Part shown: positions 1-6,269 of the stretch, piece after piece
Position numbering within the stretch: the stretch's first letter is position 1
Layout: every line of letters starts with the position of its first letter
Source of the DNA: a virus
Virus record (IMG/VR): IMGVR_UViG_3300034418_013339
Span: 1 to 43,206 of that record
DNA: 43,206 nucleotides
Direction: 5' to 3' (one strand)
Notes under the pieces: generated by a model
Told to the model about the DNA's origin: nothing
What the model saw: the letters and a program-made list of their open reading frames with translations, nothing else
Databases searched by the model: none
Position numbers and translations under genes: made by a program

Positions 1-20
1 TCATTTTAAATATTTAAGTT

Positions 21-809
21 ATGATAAAAGTAAGCCATGAAACCCCTTTATGTTTGCTGGGGGATAGTGAAAAATTTAACGACTATGACTATTGCTTGCC
101 TCATTTACTCGATGAGGAGGAAGGTTATCTAGAATATTTTAGACAAGCCAAAGCAAAAGGTCGATACATTATTATGGACAACTCACTTCATGAGCTAGGA
201 AAAGCATATGATACTGAACGTTTAATGTATTGGATTTCTGAATTAGAACCAGATGAATTTATTGTACCTGATGTCTGGCAAGATAGAAATGCATCCGTAG
301 AAAATGCTAAAGAATGGGCTAAAATTATTCTACCTAAAAATACTACTAAAGTAGTTGTTGTTCAAGCAACTACTATCCATGAAGCATTTACTTGCACTCA
401 GGCCTATAAAGATTTAGGTTATGAAAAAATTGCATATTCTTATGGTGCTTCTTATTACAATGATGTTGTAACTCACCCTAATAAACATTTAGGTAAAGCT
501 TTAGGTCGTATGGTAGTTTTAAGTACTCTATATAATCAAGGTGTTTTAACTAAAGATGATAGAGTGCATTTGCTGGGTTGTCAAGTACCTCAAGAATTTG
601 GTTGGTATAAAGGAATTGATTGTATTGAATCAATTGATACTTCAAATCCAGTAATGGCTGCTTTAGAAGGTATTTATTATACTGATGCTGGTTTAGATAA
701 AAAACCAACAGCAAACATGAATGATTATTTTTATATGTTAAGTGATCAAGTTAATTATGATTACTTAATTCATAATGTTTATAAATTTAGAGAAATTAAT
801 GATCTATAA
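21..809 (+). CDS. dpdA: DpdA-like DNA 7-deazaguanine transglycosylase
   Basis: Predicted TGT-superfamily enzyme of 262 aa that would exchange guanine in phage DNA for a 7-deazaguanine such as preQ0. Seen: the MDNSLHELG stretch around Asp53 at the place of the TGT LDSGGF motif, a VPDVWQD stretch at 82-88, and LLGCQVPQEFG (184-194) followed by IESIDTSNP (202-210), which lines up with the TGT GVGTPED and nucleophile FDxVxPTR segments; Asp206 is the likely nucleophile. It is shorter than tRNA TGTs (about 370 aa) and I see no C-terminal zinc site, as expected for phage DpdA proteins. It precedes queC, queD, queE and folE, which supports the call. The start is preceded by TTTAAGTT, the leader motif used across this genome. 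It could instead act on tRNA or another substrate. Confidence 0.72.
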   Translation: MIKVSHETPLCLLGDSEKFNDYDYCLPHLLDEEEGYLEYFRQAKAKGRYIIMDNSLHELGKAYDTERLMYWISELEPDEFIVPDVWQDRNASVENAKEWAKIILPKNTTKVVVVQATTIHEAFTCTQAYKDLGYEKIAYSYGASYYNDVVTHPNKHLGKALGRMVVLSTLYNQGVLTKDDRVHLLGCQVPQEFGWYKGIDCIESIDTSNPVMAALEGIYYTDAGLDKKPTANMNDYFYMLSDQVNYDYLIHNVYKFREINDL

Positions 810-810
810 T

Positions 811-1011
811 ATGGAAGAAGAATACGTAAGTTTATTTGATTACCTAGGAAAACCCGCAGGTGAAAAACTAGGTTTAGAAGTAGCAACAGCTGCTGGTAAA
901 GCAGGAGAACCAACTAAAAGAAAAATGGTTGCAAATGCAAAGTATAAGGGACCTGTAAATATGTTCCGTCGTGAATTTTTAAATGAATATTTTAATCAAC
1001 AAAAGCGTTAG
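811..1011 (+). CDS. Small phage protein of unknown function
   Basis: A 66-aa protein beginning MEEEYVSLFDYLGKPAG, basic in its second half. A longer in-frame reading from 775 exists, but it would overlap the dpdA-like gene by 35 nt; the ATG at 811 lies one base after the upstream TAA and is the better start. No domain is recognised. It sits between the dpdA-like gene and queC and ends in TAG. Confidence 0.6.
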   Translation: MEEEYVSLFDYLGKPAGEKLGLEVATAAGKAGEPTKRKMVANAKYKGPVNMFRREFLNEYFNQQKR

Positions 1012-1022
1012 CCTATACGCTT
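1003..1022 (+). repeat. Short inverted repeat after the 66-aa gene
   Basis: AAGCGT and ACGCTT form a 6-bp stem with an 8-nt loop. The repeat covers the stop codon of the preceding gene in the 43-nt gap before queC. It is followed by AAAATA rather than a T tract, so it is at best a weak terminator or an RNA-processing hairpin. Confidence 0.35.
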
Positions 1023-1054
1023 AAAATACCTGGCAAATTTAAATTATATAAATT

Positions 1055-1909
1055 ATGTTATTTACAGACGACCAATTAGGTAAATTGAATGCGAAACACG
1101 CAGTAGTATCACTTTCAGGTGGTATGGATTCGAGCACTTTGTTGCTTAAATGTATCAAAGAATTTGATACAGTAACGGCTTTGTCTTTTGATTACGGACA
1201 AAAACACCGAGTTGAATTAGAGCGAGCTCAATCATTAGTTGATTATTTGAAAACTAGTGGTTATGATGTTCGTTATCGAGTAATCAAATTAGATGGTTTA
1301 ACAGACCTATTAAATTCTGCTTTGGTAGAAGGTGGAGATGAAGTGCCTGAAGGACACTATGCTGAAGAAAACATGAAAGCAACTGTTGTTCCTAATCGCA
1401 ATAAAATCTTTGCTTCAATTACTCAGGCAGTAGCACTTTCAATCGCAGATAAAACGGAAGAAAACACTGTAATTGCGATGGGAATTCATGCTGGTGATCA
1501 CGCAATCTATCCTGATTGTCGTCAAGAATTCCGTGACTTGGATTTTGAAGCATTCCGTTCTGGTAACTGGGGTTCTGAAAGAGTATTTGTTTATACTCCT
1601 TATTTAAATGGTGATAAGTTTACTATTTTGGAAGATGGGCAATGGTTGTGTGATTACTTAGTAATTGATTTTGATGAAGTTTACTCACGTACTAATACTT
1701 CTTATAAACCAATTAAAATCTATCATCGCCCAGAAACTAATGCTTACAAATGGTATTCAGATTATAAATCAGCATCATCAGTTGAACGTGTAGAAGCATT
1801 TATTAAACTTGGTCGTCCTGATCCTGTAGAGTATGCTGATGAAAATGGTGTAGCAAGTTGGGAAACAGTTGTTGAACACGTATCTAAAGTACTTGCTAGT
1901 CATGAGTGA
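1055..1909 (+). CDS. queC: 7-cyano-7-deazaguanine (preQ0) synthase QueC, zinc-site variant
   Basis: QueC converts 7-carboxy-7-deazaguanine (CDG) to preQ0 with ATP and ammonia. Seen in the 284 aa: the PP-loop SLSGGMDSST (19-28), FDYGQKHRVE (45-54), VPNRNKIFAS (112-121) and YPDCRQEFRD (152-161), all QueC signatures. Odd: the C-terminal zinc site, normally four cysteines (SCY then CGxCxxC just before VERVEAF), has none left. The region reads TSYKP (215-219) and SDYKSASSVERVEAF (235-249), so the ligands are replaced by Ser and Asp. The fold-defining residues around it remain, so the gene looks intact rather than decayed. It sits between the dpdA-like gene and thioredoxin-queD-queE. Its last 8 nt overlap the next gene. 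Confidence 0.92.
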   Translation: MLFTDDQLGKLNAKHAVVSLSGGMDSSTLLLKCIKEFDTVTALSFDYGQKHRVELERAQSLVDYLKTSGYDVRYRVIKLDGLTDLLNSALVEGGDEVPEGHYAEENMKATVVPNRNKIFASITQAVALSIADKTEENTVIAMGIHAGDHAIYPDCRQEFRDLDFEAFRSGNWGSERVFVYTPYLNGDKFTILEDGQWLCDYLVIDFDEVYSRTNTSYKPIKIYHRPETNAYKWYSDYKSASSVERVEAFIKLGRPDPVEYADENGVASWETVVEHVSKVLASHE

Positions 1910-2198
1910 TGGAATAACAGAAGCACGTAGAGGTACTTATTGGGATAATAATAAATACAATCACAATGATAGTATTCACAACCCAGAATTGTACGGTAAA
2001 ATTAAAAATACTAAAGATATTAAATTGAATACTGAAATTAAAAAATATATGCCTAATCAAAAATGGCATCGTTATGTAAGTTTTATGAAATCAGGAGTCC
2101 GCATTTTAGGGTATGCTCTTCTACCCTTTAATTTGGGTTGGGCAGTTACTTTTCTTATATTAAGCGAAGGAATTGGTATTATTGAAGAATTAGTATAA
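1902..2198 (+). CDS. Small putative membrane protein
   Basis: A 98-aa protein, polar in its first 60 residues and hydrophobic after that (GVRILGYALLPFNLGWAV and TFLILSEGIGII), suggesting one or two membrane segments near the C terminus. I chose the ATG at 1902, which overlaps the queC stop by 8 nt, over an upstream TTG at 1869 that would overlap queC by 41 nt. It ends in a TAATG overlap with the next gene, so translation is probably coupled. No family is recognised. Confidence 0.6.
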   Translation: MSDGITEARRGTYWDNNKYNHNDSIHNPELYGKIKNTKDIKLNTEIKKYMPNQKWHRYVSFMKSGVRILGYALLPFNLGWAVTFLILSEGIGIIEELV

Positions 2199-2392
2199 TG
2201 AAAAGAAGTAAATATATTCTCCCAGAACGTTATGTAGTAGTAACTCAAGATGGTGAGGTATTTACTGGCTTAAAAGGTGGAAGATTTCAATATTCACCAG
2301 ATTGGTCCAAGGCAAAACCCTTGGACCTTTCCAACACCTACTATTTAATGAGAGAAAAAGGAAACGAATTAATAAAAGAATCTGAATTATGA
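2198..2392 (+). CDS. Small protein of unknown function
   Basis: A 64-aa protein starting MKRSKYILPERYVVVTQDGEV, with a TAATG overlap upstream and an ATGA overlap with the thioredoxin gene downstream. No domain is recognised. Its coding sequence contains a perfect 9-bp hairpin at 2304-2327, so part of the DNA may be selected for RNA structure as well as protein. Confidence 0.55.
   Translation: MKRSKYILPERYVVVTQDGEVFTGLKGGRFQYSPDWSKAKPLDLSNTYYLMREKGNELIKESEL
2304..2327 (+). repeat. GC-rich intragenic hairpin
   Basis: GGTCCAAGG and CCTTGGACC form a perfect 9-bp stem with a 6-nt loop, followed by TTTCC, inside the 64-aa gene upstream of thioredoxin-queD-queE. It could act as an RNA processing, stability or attenuation element. 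The T run is too short to call a terminator. Confidence 0.5.
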
Positions 2393-2646
2393 AATATTTG
2401 TATTTTAGCGCCCCCTGGTGTGGGCCTTGTCGTCAATACGGTCCTGTTATGGAACGTGTAGGTCAAACAGTACCTGTTCAAAAAGTAAATGTAGATGAAA
2501 ACCAACAGTTGGCTATGGAATATTCTGTTCGTAGCGTCCCAACTGTAATTTTAATTGATGAATCAGGTAAAGAATTTGCTCGCCATGTAGGAGTAAAAGA
2601 TGGTCAACTATTAGTAGAACAATATAATAACTTTAACAATGCCTAA
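2389..2646 (+). CDS. Thioredoxin-like protein
   Basis: A small dithiol-disulfide oxidoreductase of 85 aa, shorter than cellular thioredoxin (about 105 aa) because the first beta-alpha unit is missing. Seen: FSAPWCGPCRQYGP with the WCGPC active site (residues 10-14), VNVDE, and the cis-proline segment SVRSVPTVILID. Phage thioredoxin or glutaredoxin proteins usually reduce ribonucleotide reductase. Here the gene sits between queC and queD, so a role in keeping the deazaguanine enzymes reduced is possible but inferred. ATGA overlap upstream, 8-nt overlap with queD downstream. Confidence 0.88.
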   Translation: MKYLYFSAPWCGPCRQYGPVMERVGQTVPVQKVNVDENQQLAMEYSVRSVPTVILIDESGKEFARHVGVKDGQLLVEQYNNFNNA

Positions 2647-3103
2647 ATTTCAATCAACAAAAGTATTTGACGGGTTTAGTACAGTATTCCGTCAATGGAA
2701 AGCTGAAGGAACACATTGTAGATTTTTACACGGTTATGGTGTAAGTTTTAAAGTATGGTTCGAAGGAGATCTTGACGAACGTAACTGGGTTTGGGATTTT
2801 GGAGGTATGAAACGTGCCAAAGGTACTATTGATGGTATGTCTCCTAAAGATTGGATGGAGTATATGTTTGATCATACCCTAGTAGTTGCTGAAGATGATC
2901 CTTATCTAGAAGGATTTAAAGCAATGGATGTTCATGGTTTAACCCAAACACGAGTTGTACCTGCTACAGGTGCTGAACAATTTGCTAAATTTATTTATGA
3001 AAAACTCAACACTTTTATTAACGAAGAAACCTCTGGTCGTGTTAAGGTTGTAAAAGTTGAGTTTAGGGAACACGGTAAAAATAGTGCTATTTATGGCGAT
3101 TAA
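2639..3103 (+). CDS. queD: 6-carboxytetrahydropterin synthase QueD, HGY-type
   Basis: QueD turns 7,8-dihydroneopterin triphosphate (the FolE product) into 6-carboxy-tetrahydropterin. The 154-aa protein keeps catalytic Cys27 (CRFLHGYG, 27-34), His31, the FDHT Asp-His pair (77-80), VVPATGAEQFA (107-115) and Glu144. Unlike classical QueD, two of three zinc-ligand histidines differ: the first lies in FSTVFRQW, with Val/Phe where FSAAH is usual, and the HGH motif reads HGY. From memory, a branch of QueD-like proteins in some bacteria and phages shares the C-x3-HGY pattern, so this is probably a functional subfamily. It lies directly before queE with an 11-nt overlap. Confidence 0.85.
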   Translation: MPKFQSTKVFDGFSTVFRQWKAEGTHCRFLHGYGVSFKVWFEGDLDERNWVWDFGGMKRAKGTIDGMSPKDWMEYMFDHTLVVAEDDPYLEGFKAMDVHGLTQTRVVPATGAEQFAKFIYEKLNTFINEETSGRVKVVKVEFREHGKNSAIYGD

Positions 3104-3902
3104 CGAAAAATTATGGAAAAAGTCGGCCCCATTAGGTCGCATTGAAGATTATGACAAAGTTCTCCCAGTATTGGAACTTTATAGATGTGTGCAAAGTGAA
3201 GGAAGTCGTTTTGGACGTCCTACGATTGCCGTTCGTACTACTGGCTGTACTCACCGCTGCTATTTTGGTGAAGGTGGGTGGTGTGATTCCTGGTATACAT
3301 CCATTCACCCTGAAAAGGGCGGCTTTACGTTTAATGACATTATTAAAATTTACGACGAAAACCCCCACGTCAAGGAAATGATGTTAACAGGAGGTTCTCC
3401 AACAATGCACCCAGCATTGGTAAATGAGCTAACCCACTTTGCAAATGAAAGAGGTATTTTTATTACTATCGAGACTGAAGGTTCTCATTTCCTCGAAACG
3501 GATTATCCGATTAACCTCATTTCTTTGTCACCTAAGTTTAGTAATAGTGTCCCTGTTGTTGGTGCCCTTACTCCCAATGGATCAGTTACAGATGAAAAGA
3601 TGGTTCAAACACACAATCGTCTTCGCCTTAATACTGAAGCCATTAGAGCGACTCTTGATTATCATGCTGACTATCACTATAAGCCTGTCTGGGATGGCAC
3701 TGATGAAGGCCTCGCTGAAATCGAAACTTACAGAGTCGAACTCGGTATTCCTAAAGACAAAACATTTGTTATGCCTGCCGGAGATACTCGTAAAACATTA
3801 ATTGAAATGTATCCTAAAGTATTTGAAATGTGTGCTGAGCATGGCTATAACATGACTGGTAGAGATCACATTATTGCTTACGATACTAAACGACAAGTAT
3901 AA
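3093..3902 (+). CDS. queE: 7-carboxy-7-deazaguanine synthase QueE, radical SAM with altered Cys spacing
   Basis: QueE is a radical-SAM enzyme that rearranges 6-carboxytetrahydropterin to CDG. Start chosen at the ATG at 3093 (MAINEKLWKK, 269 aa), since the longer TTG start at 3057 would overlap queD by 47 nt. Seen: ELYRCVQSEGSRFGRPTIAVR (split here as ELYRCVQSEG and RPTIAVR) at 28-48, GCTHRCYFGEGGWCDSWYT (51-69) and LTGGSPTMHP (98-107). The cluster cysteines are C52, C56 and C64, i.e. CX3CX7C rather than CX3CX2C. The WCD after the insertion matches the usual third-cysteine context. The first half of the gene is richer in G+C than its neighbours. Confidence 0.85.
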   Translation: MAINEKLWKKSAPLGRIEDYDKVLPVLELYRCVQSEGSRFGRPTIAVRTTGCTHRCYFGEGGWCDSWYTSIHPEKGGFTFNDIIKIYDENPHVKEMMLTGGSPTMHPALVNELTHFANERGIFITIETEGSHFLETDYPINLISLSPKFSNSVPVVGALTPNGSVTDEKMVQTHNRLRLNTEAIRATLDYHADYHYKPVWDGTDEGLAEIETYRVELGIPKDKTFVMPAGDTRKTLIEMYPKVFEMCAEHGYNMTGRDHIIAYDTKRQV

Positions 3903-4030
3903 TGGAAGAAGCACTTGAAATATTAGACAAAATAGAAGAAAATGTTTCAGTGTGTTGTGCCATTACTATGGAGCCAGACGAAGTTCTGGCTCTTATAGAT
4001 AAATTAAGAGAAATTTTAAAAGAAAAATAA
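3902..4030 (+). CDS. 42-aa acidic ORF
   Basis: A small helical-looking protein (MEEALEILDKIEENVSVCCA at its start), with TAATG overlaps to queE and to the nuclease gene, which is the normal gene junction in this genome. No family recognised. Its coding sequence contains a perfect 8-bp hairpin (3971-3992). The tight junctions on both sides are the main support that it is translated. Confidence 0.5.
   Translation: MEEALEILDKIEENVSVCCAITMEPDEVLALIDKLREILKEK
3971..3992 (+). repeat. GC-rich intragenic hairpin
   Basis: GAGCCAGA and TCTGGCTC form a perfect 8-bp stem with a 6-nt loop, followed by TTAT. It lies about 80 nt after the queE stop and may mark an mRNA processing site or 3' end for the que transcript. 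Confidence 0.5.
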
Positions 4031-4380
4031 TGTATACTTACAATGCAACTGTAACTAAAGTAGTTGATGGAGACACTATTGATGCTTTAGTAGATTTAGG
4101 ATTTGATACTTGGAAACAAATCCGTATCCGTTTAAATGGAATTAATACCCCAGAATCTCGAACTCGTGATTTAGAAGAAAAAGCTAGAGGATTAGCTGCT
4201 AAAGCTCGTTTAAAAGAGATTTTAAAAGAAAATAAAAATAAATTTATTTTAGTTTCTTATGGAGTAGGAAAATATGGTAGATGTTTAGGAGAAATTTTTC
4301 TTACTGAAAATTCAGATAGTGTAAATAATTTGTTGATTAGTGAAGGCCACGCAGTAGAATACCACGGAGAAAAAAGATAA
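4030..4380 (+). CDS. SNase-like thermonuclease domain protein
   Basis: A 116-aa single-domain staphylococcal-nuclease fold. Seen: VVDGDTIDALVDLG (11-24) with the calcium-binding aspartates, IRLNGINTPES (34-44) with the catalytic-type Arg and the Pro-Glu, KYGRCLGEI (81-89) with the second active-site Arg, and LLISEGHAVEY near the end. No signal peptide, so it should act in the cytoplasm, perhaps in breaking down host nucleic acid. TAATG overlap with the 42-aa ORF; 3 nt before the phosphoribosyltransferase. Confidence 0.88.
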   Translation: MYTYNATVTKVVDGDTIDALVDLGFDTWKQIRIRLNGINTPESRTRDLEEKARGLAAKARLKEILKENKNKFILVSYGVGKYGRCLGEIFLTENSDSVNNLLISEGHAVEYHGEKR

Positions 4381-4383
4381 TAT

Positions 4384-4890
4384 ATGAGAGAATTACTATC
4401 TGCAAAGGATATTGATATCCAAACAAAAATTATAGCTAAACAAATTGCTGATGACCATCGTGGGGATAAGACACCTGTTGTGATGGTTGGTTTATTAAAT
4501 GGTGCCTTTATGTTTTACGCGGACTTGGTGCGTAACATGAGTATCGACGTAGAATGCGATTTTATGCGCGTTAAATCGTATATAAGCAAAAACAAACAGG
4601 GCGACATCCAAATCACCAAAGATTTAGAGACACCCGTTAAAGGCAAACATGTTTATTTAGTAGATGATATTTACGATACTGGTAATACTATGCAGGCAGT
4701 AATCGATTATTTAGAAGTCAAACACCCAGCCTCAATTTCAATTGTATCTTTAGTTACTAGAATGACATCACCACTTCCAAAACAAAAATCATACCACGCC
4801 TTTACTATTGATAATGAGTGGTTGGTAGGATTTGGAATGGACAATGATAAAGGTTATTTAAGAAATTTACCCTCAATTTGGGCTCTCTAA
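4384..4890 (+). CDS. hpt: Hypoxanthine(-guanine) phosphoribosyltransferase
   Basis: A type I phosphoribosyltransferase of 168 aa that would salvage hypoxanthine or guanine to IMP or GMP using PRPP. Seen: VGLLNGAFMFYADLVR (36-51), DFMRVKSYIS, and the PRPP motif VYLVDDIYDTGNT (91-103) in which VDD replaces the usual VED. Length is typical of bacterial HPRTs. Its location before folE suggests supply of GTP for DNA synthesis and for the deazaguanine pathway (inference). The first half is richer in G+C than its surroundings. The folE promoter overlaps its 3' end. Confidence 0.88.
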   Translation: MRELLSAKDIDIQTKIIAKQIADDHRGDKTPVVMVGLLNGAFMFYADLVRNMSIDVECDFMRVKSYISKNKQGDIQITKDLETPVKGKHVYLVDDIYDTGNTMQAVIDYLEVKHPASISIVSLVTRMTSPLPKQKSYHAFTIDNEWLVGFGMDNDKGYLRNLPSIWAL

Positions 4891-4909
4891 AATATTTTAT
4901 TACATTCAC
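4877..4909 (+). promoter_or_regulatory. Promoter of folE
   Basis: TTTGG (4877-4881), a 19-nt spacer, then TACATTCAC (4901-4909). It fits the TTTGG-N19-TATATT pattern seen five more times and is close to the Bacteroidota TTTG/TAnnTTTG consensus. It overlaps the end of the phosphoribosyltransferase gene and lies 18 nt before folE, whose ATG is preceded by AATAAGTTAT. Confidence 0.7.
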
Positions 4910-4927
4910 GCAAAATAAATAAGTTAT

Positions 4928-5623
4928 ATGGAAAACAAACGTCGTAAAAAGCACGAAGATATTGAGTGCGTTCCTGTAGGAATGGCAAATGGTGTAGCAG
5001 CTGGCTTCCCATTCACAGACAAAGAAAAATGGTCAATGGTAAATGAAGCCGAAGAAGCATTCGGTAAATTCCTTGATGCCCTAAAAGTTGATTGGCGTAA
5101 CGATCCTAATTCTATGGAAACACCCCGTCGCGTAGCTAAAGCTTACGTGTTTGATTTGTTTGCTGGTCGTTATGATAATTTTACTGAAATTACTTCATTC
5201 CCAAGTGATGGTTATGATGGAGTAATTATTGAGCGAAACATCCCTGTTACCTCAATGTGTTCACACCACCACCAAACAATTAGAGGTGTAGTTCATATTG
5301 GTTACATTGCTGGAGCTGATGGTCAAGTAATTGGTTTGTCTAAATTGAATCGTATTGTTGAGCATTTTGGCCGTAGAGGCGCTATCCAAGAACAACTTAC
5401 CTCAGCAATTCATCAAGCTGTAGATAAAGTATGTGAAGGTAACAAAGGTGTTATTGTAACTGTAGTTGCTACTCACAATTGTGTTTCTTGCCGTGGTATC
5501 AAACATCAAGGTGCTGCTATGGTAACTACTAAAGCATCTGGTGTGTTTATGGAAAATGATAACCTAGCACGTAAAGAGTTTTTTGATTCACTAAAAATTA
5601 ATAATGGTCATGTCTCAATTTAA
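4928..5623 (+). CDS. folE: GTP cyclohydrolase I FolE
   Basis: FolE opens GTP to 7,8-dihydroneopterin triphosphate, the first step of both folate and 7-deazaguanine synthesis. The 231-aa protein has NSMETPRRVAKAY, the zinc and active-site segment SMCSHHHQTIRGVVHIGYI, VIGLSKLNRIVEHFGRR, and THNCVSCRGIKHQGAAMVT with the last zinc cysteine. All three zinc ligands (Cys and His of CSHH, Cys of THNC) are present. With QueD, QueE and QueC upstream it completes the route from GTP to preQ0. It has its own promoter, so it may be expressed separately from the que genes. Confidence 0.95.
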   Translation: MENKRRKKHEDIECVPVGMANGVAAGFPFTDKEKWSMVNEAEEAFGKFLDALKVDWRNDPNSMETPRRVAKAYVFDLFAGRYDNFTEITSFPSDGYDGVIIERNIPVTSMCSHHHQTIRGVVHIGYIAGADGQVIGLSKLNRIVEHFGRRGAIQEQLTSAIHQAVDKVCEGNKGVIVTVVATHNCVSCRGIKHQGAAMVTTKASGVFMENDNLARKEFFDSLKINNGHVSI

Positions 5624-6269
5624 AGATTTAATTGAAATCGAGTTACGCAATAGTTTAGGTTTACTTCAATCTCTTAGAGATAGAGACCAACTAAGCTTAA
5701 CCCCAGAAGCTGAATGGGCTTCTATTACAGCAGAACGTATTGCTGTGAAATTTAATGGTGATTATGTCCCATTTGTAAGCGAAGTAGAAACATTTAACGC
5801 CACAATGGGCAAACCTAACAATTATGAACCAGTTATTCCAGAAGAAAACGAGTGGATGTTTGTTTACAATTTCATCCTTGAGGAACTTGAAGAGTACAAA
5901 CATGCTTGTGAAACGGGAGACATTGTTGAGGTACTTGATGCTTTATGTGACATTGCCTACGTTTCTATTGGTAACGGAGCTATGCTACATGGTCTTAAAG
6001 ATAAGCTATGGTCAGCATATCAAGAAGTACAAGCGTCCAATATGTCAAAGGCTTGTCTTAACGAAGAAGAAGCACAAGCGACTGTTGAACTCCGAAGTAA
6101 AGAACAGGGCGAATCTTGTCACTATGAAAAGGTTGGAGACTATTTTATTGTCTATCGAAGCCGTGATCGTAAAGTAATGAAAAATATAAATTACTTTAGA
6201 CCAGATCTTTCCCAGTTTTTTAGTAATGATGAACTAGCTCGACTTAGAAACGAAACATTAGGAATTTGA
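5604..6269 (+). CDS. MazG/PRA-PH-like nucleotide pyrophosphohydrolase
   Basis: A predicted all-alpha NTP pyrophosphohydrolase of 221 aa. Seen: FNATMGKPN, the EExxE metal site within FILEELEEYKHACETGD, and DALCDIAYVSIGNG, the second metal-binding half (DxxxD). Such enzymes clean up non-canonical or excess (d)NTPs or affect alarmone levels. Between folE and the polymerase, control of the nucleotide pool is the reasonable reading. The C-terminal 70 residues hold a separate small region of unknown role. The start at 5604 overlaps folE by 20 nt; an in-frame ATG at 5610 is equally possible. Confidence 0.75.
   Translation: MVMSQFKDLIEIELRNSLGLLQSLRDRDQLSLTPEAEWASITAERIAVKFNGDYVPFVSEVETFNATMGKPNNYEPVIPEENEWMFVYNFILEELEEYKHACETGDIVEVLDALCDIAYVSIGNGAMLHGLKDKLWSAYQEVQASNMSKACLNEEEAQATVELRSKEQGESCHYEKVGDYFIVYRSRDRKVMKNINYFRPDLSQFFSNDELARLRNETLGI

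Noticed and set aside
2939-3142. Minus-strand ORFs throughout the window, for example 2939-3142, 12656-12892, 14444-14782 and 42933-43199
   Set aside because: All lie opposite well-supported + strand genes, have no recognisable motifs and no gap or leader of their own. They are shadows.
3142-3801. Alternate-frame + strand ORFs inside queE, the MazG-like gene, Hsp20, GroEL and gp44
   Set aside because: They overlap clear enzymes in another frame and read as low-complexity hydrophobic or basic sequence.
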